Assembly: GCA_026075535.2 (NCBI GenBank)
Contig: AP026540.1
Location: 992,001-1,056,000 of the forward strand
Direction: 5' to 3'
From: Tricholoma matsutake
Lineage: Eukaryota > Basidiomycota > Agaricomycetes > Agaricales > Tricholomataceae
Length of the DNA stretch: 64,000 nt
Below are positions 34,905 through 45,013 of the stretch, one piece after another (position 1 is the stretch's first letter; the number at the start of each line of letters is the position of its first letter). A program made the position numbers and the translations under genes. The notes beneath the pieces are model-generated. The model worked only from the letters and a program-made list of their open reading frames with translations. It ran no database searches and had not been told where the DNA came from.

Positions 34905-35576
34905 TTTCCCCATGGGTGAGGCAGGACCATCAGGGGTTGACCATGATACCACCCAACTTGCTATGCCAACTCATGCCAATGCTGCTGGAAGCCATGACAA
35001 CTATGGCCTGTCCAAGTTACAGCAGTCTTATTGCATCGTGGATTATGTTGATCGGGTTGGGCAACAGCGGTGGGGATCTAATCATGTTCGGCAGTTTATA
35101 CTTGATGAGGAGGAGAGTGATGAGGAAGAGGAGGAGCAGGAGCAGGAACTTAGCGATGAAGAAGAGTTTCCAGATAGTTTTGAGCAGGATGATGAATATG
35201 TGATGCTGGGTGCAGAGCCAGGACAAGGAGTTTCAGTATGGGACCTTCTGGGTGAAGGTTACTTAAAGAAGCCTTGAAATTAGGTCTGTTGTTATATTTA
35301 TTACTGTACTGCTGGCTGATGCCTTCATAGATGATAAACTTCTGGATGAGAGTGACTAGTCCCTCCTTCATGCTTATACCCTGAAGGTTGAAGATGGCCT
35401 CATGGATAAGACATTCAACAAAACTTCGCCTTGCCTTCCCCCAAGCTTCGATAGACACATTGAAGAACACTGAGAAACATATCCAGTCCCTCTCAGGTTT
35501 CCAGCCTGTGCATTAAAATTGTTGCCCATCCTCATGCATCTGCTACACTGGCCCATATAAAACCTTGCTGAAATGC
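34905..35576 (+). pseudogene. Plavaka-type (CACTA-like) transposase, N-terminal fragment
   Basis: The frame 34912-35277 has an acidic stretch (DEEESDEEEEEQEQELSDEEE) and then VSVWDLLGEGYLKK. Beyond a frameshift the sequence continues with KLRLAFPQASIDTLKNTEKH, IQSLSGFQPVH and CCPSSCICYTGPYKTLLKC, the Cys-rich conserved N-terminal block of Tnp2/Plavaka-like transposases of basidiomycetes. Several stops are present. The sequence is cut at 35576 by the chromovirus LTR; the core of the same kind of transposase resumes at 39580 on the same strand, so both may be parts of one element. Confidence 0.75.
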
Positions 35577-36159
35577 TGTTAAGTACTGGACTTGAAGGGG
35601 AAGTCATCGGAATTCCGGTCGTACCCGGATGATAGAAGTTGTAGAACATTGATTGTGTAAGACAGGGAATCCTATGGAAATCTGGGGCAGGGTTTACTTG
35701 AGGTGTCGTACTGATTGGGGGAGCAGAAAGGACTTGGCTTCAACTTATAAGAAGTTGTGCCCTTCTCCTCATCAAGTGTCCTAATTTCAAGGTGAGGGTA
35801 AGAAAGATGACCAGAGGTCCAGAGAATTTCTGGAGAGGATGAGTAAGAGTTTGAGATTGACTTAAGAATGTAATTGGAGTTTAAAGAGGATAAGATTAAG
35901 TGGGAGACTTGGTTGATTTACAAACTGGCGATACAAAATGAAAGTAGCTAGCTTGATTACTAAAGTCAGAGTTTCCAAGGCTGTGGTTAATATAAAAACT
36001 GGCTTCTGAGGCAAATCCTGAAACCGTTTCACCTAATTGGAAATGAGGGAATTTTGCCTCTAGGCAGTGCTGCTGATAGGAGGTAGGCTGTGATGTAAGG
36101 CAGCCGGGAAGGGGGGCAGAAAACAATGGGAAGTCCGGTCAGAAGAATTGGTCTTGACA
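35577..36159 (-). mobile_element. 3' LTR of chromovirus-1
   Basis: On the minus strand it reads TGTCAAGACCAATTCTTC to CCAGTACTTAACA, 583 bp, with TG..CA ends. A purine tract (minus-strand CTAAGGGGGAAATAC, 36160-36174) lies directly upstream, as expected for a polypurine tract. It shares its GGCTTCAACTTATAAGAA block with the solo LTR at 28773. Target flank AATGC at 35572-35576. Confidence 0.8.
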
Positions 36160-36294
36160 GTATTTCCCCCTTAGTGCCAAGTCTATGAGGAACATGAAGG
36201 TTTGAATCCAAATCGGGTATGTTGATTTTGATGTTGATGGGTTCCCAGGTTTTTTCTCAACCACCACCACACCCCTTCACTCCCTTTGACCAAG

Positions 36295-37115
36295 ATGTCC
36301 ACCGTCCCCTCATATGCGGAAAAGATAGCGGCAATCAAGGCCCAGCAGGAGCGATTGATGGAAGAGCTCCAGTTGGAAGAAGAGGCCAGGGAAGCTGAGG
36401 AGCGCCAAGCAGCAGAGGAGGCTGCCAAAGTGGAGGCAGCTAGGGTGGAGGCCGAGAAAAAGGCTACAGAGGAGGAACAGAAGAATACTGCTGCCGCTAA
36501 GAGGGCGGAAAAGAAGCAGAAAGCCAGAGAAGTGGAGCCTGAAGAGGCTGAAGGGAGCTCCCCCCCCAAGAAGAAGGTGAAAGGAAAGGTGAGGGTGGAG
36601 GTGCCCAAGAATGAAGTCCCCTTGCCGCTATTTCCTGCAAAAGGTGAGTTGCTTTTTATTCTTGCTGCCCTTGTATGCTGACTCCTAGTAGATGTTCAAA
36701 TCAGGGGTTGTTGTGTTTCTGGACGGGAACCCAGGGTCGGGCCTGTGAGCCCTGCACAAAAGCGAAGCACAAGTGCAAAGAGGTGGTGTGGGAGGGCCAG
36801 GTGTTGCAGGCAGGACCCAGGCTAGGGAAGAACGAGGGAGTGATGGAGTTGCTTAAGGAGTTGGTGGGGGCAGTAAAGGGGGTGAAGAAAGAAATGCAGG
36901 AACTCCGGAAGCTCTGGGTGATAAGTGAGGGTGTGATTGGCATCCAAGAAATGATGTCGGACATCCTAGTGGCATTGGATCCAGAGTGGAACCAGGAGTC
37001 TGAGGAGGAAGAGGATGAAGAACATGAGGGTGAAGAGGAGGAGGAGTTGGAGGTACAAGGGGAGCTGCCAGGACTCACTGATGAAGCAGGGGGTGAGGGA
37101 GCAGGGGAGGAGTAG
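36295..37115 (+). CDS. coiled-coil protein with Cys cluster, antisense inside chromovirus-1
   Basis: The first part (36295-36643) starts MSTVPSYAEKIAAIKAQQ and forms a long charged coiled coil rich in EEA and EAE, ending in a basic PPKKKVKGK stretch. A GTGAGT donor follows. The second part (about 36690-37115) encodes RCSNQGLLC, then GRACEPCTKAKHKCK, a Cys-x6-Cys...Cys-x2-Cys-x6-Cys cluster like the zinc motif in a large family of basidiomycete hypothetical proteins. It ends in an acidic EEEEDEEHEGEEEEELE tail. With the CTAG acceptors I see, the two frames do not join in phase, so either another splice site is used or there is a frameshift. It lies between pol and the 3' LTR of a minus-strand Ty3 element, on the opposite strand. 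Confidence 0.6.
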
Positions 37116-37199
37116 GAAATGGGCAGGGAATCCGGAGTTTTCCTTTAAATTTTCTAATAATAATTTTTTGAGGATCTTGTTTTGAAATGAAGGGTGTTA

Positions 37200-38108
37200 A
37201 GTGGAAAGAGGTCCGGGTTTCCCTGGGTAATGAGTGTGAAAGTCCATAACAAGTTCCTGGGCATGATCAAGTTCTGTAGCTGGAAGCCAGGAGGTTTCTT
37301 CATTGGTTCCTTGTTAACATTCCCACCATATGAAATAGAGTAACTTGCATCGATGGCGGTTGTCAATCTTTGAATCGAGGATTTCCATAATCTTGTACTC
37401 CAGTTCATTGTCTATAATGACCAGAGGAGGTGGAGGTTGAATACAATTAGGAATTGTGTTGGGAGTGTCTTCCTCTAGTTGGGAGAGATGGAATACTGGG
37501 TGGACACCCCGGAGGTGATCCGGAAGTCGAAGGGTAACCGAGTGGGTACCCAGATGGGCAATGATCTCGAAAGGGCCATAGAACTTTTCTGAGAGCTTCT
37601 TGGAGGGTCGTGTAGTGTGTAGGTGCTCACCTTTGACAAAAGTGTAATCATCAATTTTGAAGTCAGGAGTGGGTGCCTGGCGTTTGTCTGCAGGACCTTG
37701 ATAGTGCTTCTGTGCTTCTGAGAGTTGCTTCCAGAGTTCCTGGTGGAGATCATCAAGGTCAACCACAAAATGGCGCATGCATTGTGAGGCTAGTTTGTGC
37801 TCCAGGAAAACTGTGATGTTTGGGTGGTAACCCTTGTTGGCGAAGAAGGGTGAAACTCTGGTGGAAGCTGTGGGGGCATTGTTGTATGCAAATTCCCCCA
37901 AGGGTAAAAGCTGGGACCAGTTGTCCTGTTGGTAGTTGCAGAAGATCCACAAGTACTGTTCAAGGGTCTGGTTGAGGTGTTCAGTTTGTCCGTTGCCTTC
38001 TGGATGGTAACCTGAAGTGAAATGGATTTTCATGTCCAGGCCTTGCCTGAGAGAGTGGAAGAAATGGGAAATGAACTCCGAATGTCCATAATGCGGATGG
38101 AGGAGTAA
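37200..38108 (-). pseudogene. chromovirus-1 pol end: integrase C-terminus and chromodomain
   Basis: Minus-strand frame: FTSGYHPEGNGQTEHLNQTL (end of the integrase core), FAYNNAPTASTRVSPFFANK, the GPY/F-like module KFYGPFEIIAHLGTHSV, then VHPVFHLSQLE and a chromodomain start (EYKIMEILDSKI, LLYFIWW). TAA at 37314-37316 cuts the chromodomain; the lost part continues in frame as ATELDHAQELVMDFHTHYPG. The 5' side stops abruptly near 38108, so RT, RNase H and gag are missing. Ty3/gypsy, chromovirus clade. Confidence 0.9.
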
Positions 38109-38288
38109 GCTTCGTTTATTTCAAATCAGGTTGAAGTTAAGGGCTGCCCCCATGTCTCTGGCCACTGCTGTGTCTTGGCCACTCCCATATCTGGGCCGCT
38201 CCTGTATCCTGGCTGCTCCCGGTTCTCTATCCACTCCCATGTCTTGTCTATCCCAACTGACATTATGATCAATTTGCAGTCTGGCAAC

Positions 38289-38664
38289 ATGACTGCGCCG
38301 CCATACTACCTGGTGGCCCACAACCAGCTCACCCTACCTGCCGATCCAGTAAGTGTCATCCTCATTTGTGTTTCTACATTAGTTCATCCTGTTGCAGGAC
38401 TTGACAGACAGGGAGTTGTTGAGCTGCCATGCTGAAGTGAAGGCCCTTCAAGACCATCTTGGCATATTGTACAAAGATGCCAGTCATTGTCTGTACATGG
38501 CCGAGGTGGAGAAGCTCAAACAACAAGATATAACATTGAAAACATATGCCATTTTGAAGGAAAGGGTTGAAAATAAGTTGAAATCATTCGAAAGGAGGTT
38601 CTCAGAAATTATGCCGTCATCCCACTCATATGCTATGGCCAATCCCCCTGCCGATTCCCAGTGA
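38289..38664 (+). CDS. small coiled-coil protein (108 aa, 2 exons), unknown
   Basis: Exon 1 is 38289-38348 (MTAPPYYLVAHNQLTLPADP) and exon 2 is 38398-38664, in phase across a 49-bp GTAAGT...GCAG intron. Exon 2 is predicted helical, with heptad-like spacing around HAEVKALQDHLGILY and LKERVENKLKSFERRFSEI. I recognise no family. It may be a fragment of a larger gene, since it sits among transposon remains. Confidence 0.5.
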
Positions 38665-38734
38665 TGTGGAAGGATAATTAAAACCTTACTCATTATATAT
38701 ATATCTATGGAGCTTTTGTCTGTATTCTGTTCTT

Positions 38735-39485
38735 AATGCACATCATTGTAGTAATATCATTGTTTTTGTGGTCCTGTCAAGCTCTGATGTCAGTGCCGCT
38801 TCCCCATTCCCATCCCCATCCCAGTCCATGTCCCCTTCCCTGCAATTGCATTTCCAACATTACTAATGTCCATACTATCTTCTTAATGGACGTCTATCTG
38901 TACGGTACAGCAAGTAAAGTAGTAATGTAGTCATTTATTAATTAATAGAGTATGTACAAATATATAGTGAGTTTGACAGTGTCCATTGAAACAGATAATA
39001 CAATGTGTACAGTCAATAGTCCCCATCCCTGCTCCTGTCCTGCTCCTGTCCCTGTTCCCATCCCCATCCCCATCCCCTTCCCTGCAATTGCATTTCAAAC
39101 ATTACTAATGTCTGTACTATGTTCTTAATGCACGTCTATCTGTACGGTACAGCAAGTAAAGTAGTAATGTAGTCATTGGTTAATTAATAGAGTATGTACA
39201 GATATATAGTGAGTTCGATGGCATCCATCAAAAGTCAATAGTATTCATAGGTTAATATTGTGTCCATGCCCAATGGTGAAGCTGTGGCTGTCCCCATGTC
39301 CATCCCCATGTCCGTGGCCATGTCTGCCCATTGCATTTCAAACGTTACTACTGTCTGTATTACATTCCTAATGCATGTCTATTGTAAGGTATAATAATCA
39401 GTGTACAATGGTAGTGTAGTCATTGGTTAATATAGTATAGTGACTTTATATAGTGAGTTCAACAGCATCCATCGAACCCATATCA
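38735..39485. repeat. tandem repeat of about 243 bp, three copies
   Basis: The block CAATTGCATTTC..AACATTACTA occurs at 38843, 39085 and (changed) 39329, each time preceded by a CCCATCCCCATCC run and followed by TAAAGTAGTAATGTAGTCATT and ATATATAGTGAGTT. Copies one and two are close; the third has diverged. Confidence 0.85.
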
Positions 39486-39579
39486 TTTGATACAATGTAG
39501 CTTACCTATGTGAAAATTTCCTGACTCACAACACCGATATGATGCAACTGCACTTCCTCTATGAAACTACTCATCGTTT

Positions 39580-41140
39580 ATGGAGCAGGCTCAGGAAGTT
39601 CAGTCTGCCCTGAACAATGCAACATCAGATGAACTTGCAACTGAGTATGGCATCAAGGGTCTGCCCCTGCTCAGTGCCTTGAGCTCCCTCTCCTTTCCCG
39701 TCTAATTCCCCTATGACTTCATGCATCTTGTTTGGACCAACCTCATCCCCAACCTCATTCTTCTTTGGACCGGAAATTTTAAGGACCTTGACCACAATGA
39801 TGAAGGGTACGTTCTGGCGCCAAAGGTGTGGCAAGCAATCAGGGCGGCCACCCTCAATGCGGGGAAAACTATCCCCACCGTGTTTGGATCTAGGCTTCCA
39901 AATATTGCAGCAAAGAAATTGCAGATGACAGCTGAAACCCATTCAATCTGGATGTTGTATCTCGCCCCTACTCTTCTTAATGGCTGGTTTATCAATGAAC
40001 AATATTACAAACACTTTGTCTTGAATTTGAAATTACCCAAGATCAAATTGATGACCTTGAGAGAGGTTTCCAGGAGTGGGTTGAGGAGTATGAATGGTTC
40101 GAGCTTCTTTCTCTGCAAGATGCCATCTAACAAGTCAACAGAATTTACTATCAACATATGCCCCACCATGTTGTGTGTTGTCCGCTCACAGTTCATGCTC
40201 TGCTACATATTGCTCTGACCATCAGAGCTATGGGCCCAGTTTGGGCATATTGGGCATTTCCGATGGAGTCCCACTGTGGTGAGATCCTGCACAACATCAG
40301 AAGCCGATGGTTCCCCTATGCAAGCATCAACAAGTACATTACCTCCCAAGTGCAGCTGACACACATAACACTTCTGTACAACTTACATGAAAAACTGCAA
40401 CTCAAACCACCTACATCTCATGATGATGATGTCTGCCTTCCTTCATGTGAGCCCTTCATATGTTGATGAATATGCATGCTTATTGTTATGTACCAGATCC
40501 ATCATTTATCCTCACTCCACCAAAGCAATCTGCAGCGACCCTTCCCTTATCCTTGTGAAAGACACTTACTGCAACATTGGCCACTCATTTTGACAAGTCT
40601 GCAGCAGTCATTTGCAAGCTTATTCTGTGGAACACCCATTTTGTTCAGTATGGTCAAGCACAACAACTTGGGGGTGGAGATACAATGCATGCACACGAAC
40701 TAAATCCCCTCAAATCTGACAGTGGAGACATGTCATTTGCCCAGGTATAGATTCTATCAAACTATTTGAACCACAATATTTAACTATTCATGTTTCAGTA
40801 TCAACTTGCTATTGACCGATATGCTCGTCAACAAAATTGGACACCAGAATTTGAACTGAAAGATTTCTTTGGGCAAATCCTCTGCTTCCTTATTGTAAAC
40901 ATCCCTCCCTCACCTGAACACAGTATTGAGGCCAAATCCTTCATCTATGCAGCTATCCATGAAGTCAGAATTTCCGAGCCAGCCACAGATCATTGCAGGA
41001 TTAATTATTATCAAGACTTGGGGCCAACAGTATTAGTCAATCTTAACCAGTTGAAGTGTGTAGTCGGGCACATTAAGGACCATAATAAGTGGGCAATCAG
41101 TGACCAAAGTGGATCTCAAGTACAGGTTCATGTCACATAA
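39580..41140 (+). pseudogene. Plavaka-type (CACTA-like) transposase, core and C-terminus
   Basis: DDE transposase remnant of the CMC (CACTA) superfamily. Blocks in order: YGIKGLPLLSALSSLSFPV, FPYDFMHLVWTNLIPNLILL, VFGSRLPNIAAKKLQMTAET, DLERGFQEWVEEYEWFELL, PLTVHALLHIALTIRAMGPV, WAYWAFPMESHCG and RSRWFPYASINKYI; later GGGDTMHAHELNPLKSDSGD. A 54-bp intron at 40744-40797 leads to YQLAIDRYARQQNWTPEFEL and the C-terminal block ending at 41140. Lesions: TAA inside SFPV*FPYDF (39702-39704), a frameshift with an apparent small deletion near 40025, TAA near 40131 and more around 40465. Dead copy. Confidence 0.85.
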
Positions 41141-41261
41141 CCCCTACCATATGTTGCAATAGAATGGGCAATATATTTTAATCCATCCCCTAAATATCTG
41201 AGAAACACCCACAGATATTGCCACCTCCTGCCCAAGGTCCACCCCTTGCATTGAGATTAAA

Positions 41262-41735
41262 TTCATCCCCAGGATTCAATCACTTCTGGAAAGAAATTAC
41301 ATCCTGTTTATTCATGAAAGACCTGTAATAATATATGTCTGACTTCCATCTATTTGATGTTTGAAATCTACAGTATTAAAAGCACCCCTATAATTCATTC
41401 ATTTTCAAGAAGAAATTTCATCCTACTCACTTATGAAAAAGTCATAATAAAATATGTCTGACTTCCATCCATTTGAGGTTTGAAATCTACAGTATTAAAA
41501 CCTCCCCTATAATTCATTCATTTACAAGAAGAAATTTCATCCTACTCACTTATGAAAAAGTTGTAATAAAATATGTCTGACTTCCATCCATTTGATGTTT
41601 GGAATCTACAGTATCAAAACCACCCCTATAATTCATTCATTTACAAGAAGAAATTTCATCCTATTCACTTATGAAGAAGTTCTAATAAAATATGTCTGAA
41701 TTCTATCCATTTGAGGTTTGAAATCTACAGTATGA
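41262..41735. repeat. 119-bp satellite, four copies
   Basis: ATATGTCT anchors lie at 41333, 41452, 41571 and 41690, exactly 119 bp apart. Units share GACTTCCATC.ATTTGA.GTTTG, CTACAGTATTAAAA and CATTCATTT.CAAGAAGAAAT. Divergence between neighbours is a few percent. Confidence 0.95.
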
Positions 41736-41789
41736 AAATTCATCCCAAGTTCATCCACCATGTATCCATCCATTTACATTAAATATTTC

Positions 41790-43750
41790 CCATTTTCTGA
41801 CTTGAATGGCTGAAATCCATACCCTACCAGTCTCACAGGGACAAGTGTTAGAGCAAGCCATATATTTGGCTTCTGTGGATGAAAGTGCTACAGTTTTTTG
41901 TAAACAGGAATCCCAGCACATAATGTCACTTGCTAGAGTAGCAAAATAACCCATTGTAGATCGGCACTTGACTATGTCAGCTGCCCAATCAGAATCTGTG
42001 AAGGCCTGTAGCCCCTCAGATTTCTCTCCATCGTAGACAATATTATATTTCTGGGTTCCCACCAGATAGCGCATGATGTACATCACTTAGTCTAGATGTT
42101 CTTGGCTAGGATTAGCCGAGAATGGTGACATCTTGATTACTGCATAAGCAATATCAGGTCGCACTCTGAGCATCAGATACAATAAAGATCTGATCACAGA
42201 CTGATATTTTGATCTAAGAGCCGTGTTTGGCATCTCTGTGTTTTCCGATGGTTTGTAACCAGTTGGGAGTGAAGTGGGGGCAACTTTGGCATTTGTCATC
42301 TTGAACCTCTTGAGCACTTTGGTGAGATATTTGGTTTGATCGAGTTTGACTTTATTTGCAGTCTGGGTGGCATGCATGCCTAAGAAGTCCATGACTTTTT
42401 CAGTACTATGGCACTCCCAGTGCTTTAGACAAGCATCTTTCTTTTCATCCACAAGTTTCTTGTTCTTCCGCATGAACAAGCCATCATCAACATAGACTAG
42501 CGCAATAACAATGCTGCCTGTCTTAGGATTCTTGTGTATGAAAATGCCGGCATTGGAGCTGGGGCACACAAACCCAATGGTGCGCATAAATGCCTCTAGC
42601 TCTTTCCACCATGCTAGTGAGGCCTGTTTAAGGCCATACAATGCTCAGCATAAGCATATTACTTTGCGCTCTTTTCCCTCGAGTCTGAAACCCTCAGGTT
42701 GATCCATATAGATCTCCTCATCTAGTTTGCTGTATAAAATGCAGTTTTTACATCTAGACCGGTCATATACATGCCTTCTAGAGATGTAAGTGCAAACATG
42801 AGGTGTATGGTCTCGTAGCAGACTACTGGTGAGAAAATCTCATCAAAGTCAACACCTTCGACTTGTGAAAAGCCTTTGGCCATGAGTCTGGCTCATTTTC
42901 TTCCATCCAATTTGACAGAGAAAACCAATCTATTTTTAATTGTTTTTTGATCATGTGGAAGATCAACAATGTCATAGACTTGTCGCTTGTGAAGAGCCTC
43001 TAATTCTTCATGACAAGCCTCTTTCCACTCATGTTGCTGCTGCCATGGTAGGCACGCAATATTACGAAATTGGTTTGGAACTTGGCTTATTTCACTTGAT
43101 GGTGCAACTCCTTTTAATAACAGCCAGCGAATAGGCTTATCTCCTCCTTCCTTGGTTATCTTTTTGATATAACCTGCTTCATCTGGTTCCCCCATTGGGT
43201 GATCATGTTCTTGATTATTGGAATCACGCACACTCTTGTGGGGTGCCAAACTCGGTCCAGCAACCAGTTCTTTCTATTGAGATTGTGGTCGTGTTCAGTT
43301 ATGATCCAAATCTTAACCCACAGATCTCTTCCAATATTGATCATGCACAATGTCTCTCTCTATGTCAGAGGGGGGTCACTTTTTTCCATAGGTATTGCTG
43401 GGACAGTTTGGGATGTTCCTCTGCCTGCCTGATTGATGGGGCAATTGCTGCCATTCCTGTTGATCATCACGTCTTGGACAAAAGTCCTCAGTGGTAACTG
43501 GAGGCAGCAGAGGAGGAGCGTCAGTTGCATCATCATGCACCTTTTGCTCACTTGTTACATCATCATCATCATCTTCTGATGATGGAGGAAGGGGCAGATT
43601 TTGTGGTGGTATAGGGTCATCACCATCCATTCCAGATGAGTGGTCATCATCTTCTGGTTCTGGAGGTGGAAAATCACCAAGGTCTGTCTTGGCAGGAGTT
43701 CTAGCTCCAGGCCAGCATGGGAACAATGTTTCATCAAATAGTGCTGTATT
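41790..43750 (-). pseudogene. Ty1/copia pol remnant (linker, reverse transcriptase, RNase H)
   Basis: Minus strand, 5' to 3': the acidic linker after integrase (FPPPEPEDDDHSSGMDGDD), then KNRLVFSVKLDGRK, AKGFSQVEGVDFDEIFSPVV, GLDVKTAF, LDEEIYMDQPEGF, ALYGLKQASLAWWKE, the RT active site ALVYVDDGLF, and RNase H pieces FTDSDWAAD and ALSSTEAKYMA. Stops occur after DGRK (about 42890), before ALYGLK (TGA near 42644) and after EHLD (42087-42089), with a frameshift near 42730. Gag, protease and integrase core are missing, as are LTRs. Confidence 0.92.
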
Positions 43751-45013
43751 CTAATCCAAGGTGGGTGCTAGCAACCAATGATGTCAACAACAAGCACCAG
43801 TGCCCATGGAGGATCACCTCAATCAAGAGCACAACCATGACCATGACTATGGCAACAAGAATGAGGACTGAGCACAACCCAGGACCCTCCCCACTGGCAC
43901 AACCACCCTATGACAACGACGGACACCAGCACATGCACCCAACACCCCACAATGACAATGAAGGACCTGTGTTTGATGGCATGGATGAGAATGGCAGTGG
44001 GAGGGGCACAATGGGGAGTGGGACCATGGAGACCACACAACAATGCTCATGCGTCTGGCATGAGGGGTTTTATTTTCATTTAATTTAGTTCATGGCCATA
44101 GCATACCTACCAAACATGTAGTGCCACCCCTGGAGCTGATGCTTATTCTGGACTGCACCTAATGATGGTTCCCTGTTATTTCCAGACACTAGTGCATTGT
44201 ACAGCCTAAATGGGATACAGTTAAATACATGGAAGATTGTGTCGTATGTAGATAGCTGGACAGCTGGACACCCAGCCATATCCAGGACACAGATGTCCTC
44301 GCCGCTGCCACTGCCCATTACATCAGTGACTTAGCAGTCATGGTTGTTTGCAGTCGCTCCATGGTCAGACGACTTTCCTGACTGTCATGACTAGTCACTG
44401 ACTGGCACAACACTGAGAGCTGGAGCTGAGAAAGGTCTGATATCTATCTTTAGAACATGTGTGGGGGAGCTTGTGCTCAAGTTGGTGGAGACGAGCATGC
44501 AGATTACAGACACGAGAGGCAGTGGGGAGGCAGGAATTGATGGAGGATGGCATCATTGATTATATCACAATCTTTAGAACATAGCTATTCTAGGAGGTAT
44601 ACTATTCAGCATCTGAGGTGACATTGAACACTGGTTCAACCACTGAATCTGTCTACAGTACACCTTGGCTCCCTTACTAAGTTGTAAGTTTGATGGTGTC
44701 ACACACAAGTCACACAGGTGTTCTATGTTCTAGTCCAAAACCCTGATGCAGGCTCCGGTAGGGCGCAGAATCATGAAATGTAAAAGGATGGAGATAATCC
44801 TTCTCAAATTACCTTGCTTGCAAGGTCTCCCCACCCCCAAAAGTTAAGGTTCATGCAAAAAAAACAAATGCAAATAATGTTATGTCATGCGCCGGGCTCT
44901 GGACATGAGTCTGGAAAGTTTGATTTCAACCTGGCCTGTATCCCATACATCAAATGGCTGCAAATGGTGCATTTTATATTTCAGCCTCAGACCACACCTG
45001 GCTGATACTACCA
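43751..45013. other. low-complexity and unassigned stretch
   Basis: 43790-44050 is rich in ACAACGAC/CACAATGACAATG triplets; frames over it are Asn, His and Thr runs. Nothing else is recognised up to the end of the Helitron gene. The Helitron 3' end (CTRR with a hairpin) should lie here if the element is complete, but I could not locate it with confidence. Confidence 0.35.

Noticed and set aside
34592..34930. 112-codon minus-strand frame
   Set aside because: Opposite to the Plavaka fragment region; the family-like signal is on the plus strand only, starting near 34905.
36183..36608. Minus-strand frame of 141 codons rich in Ser and Ala
   Set aside because: It is the antisense shadow of the Glu/Ala-rich coiled coil on the plus strand.
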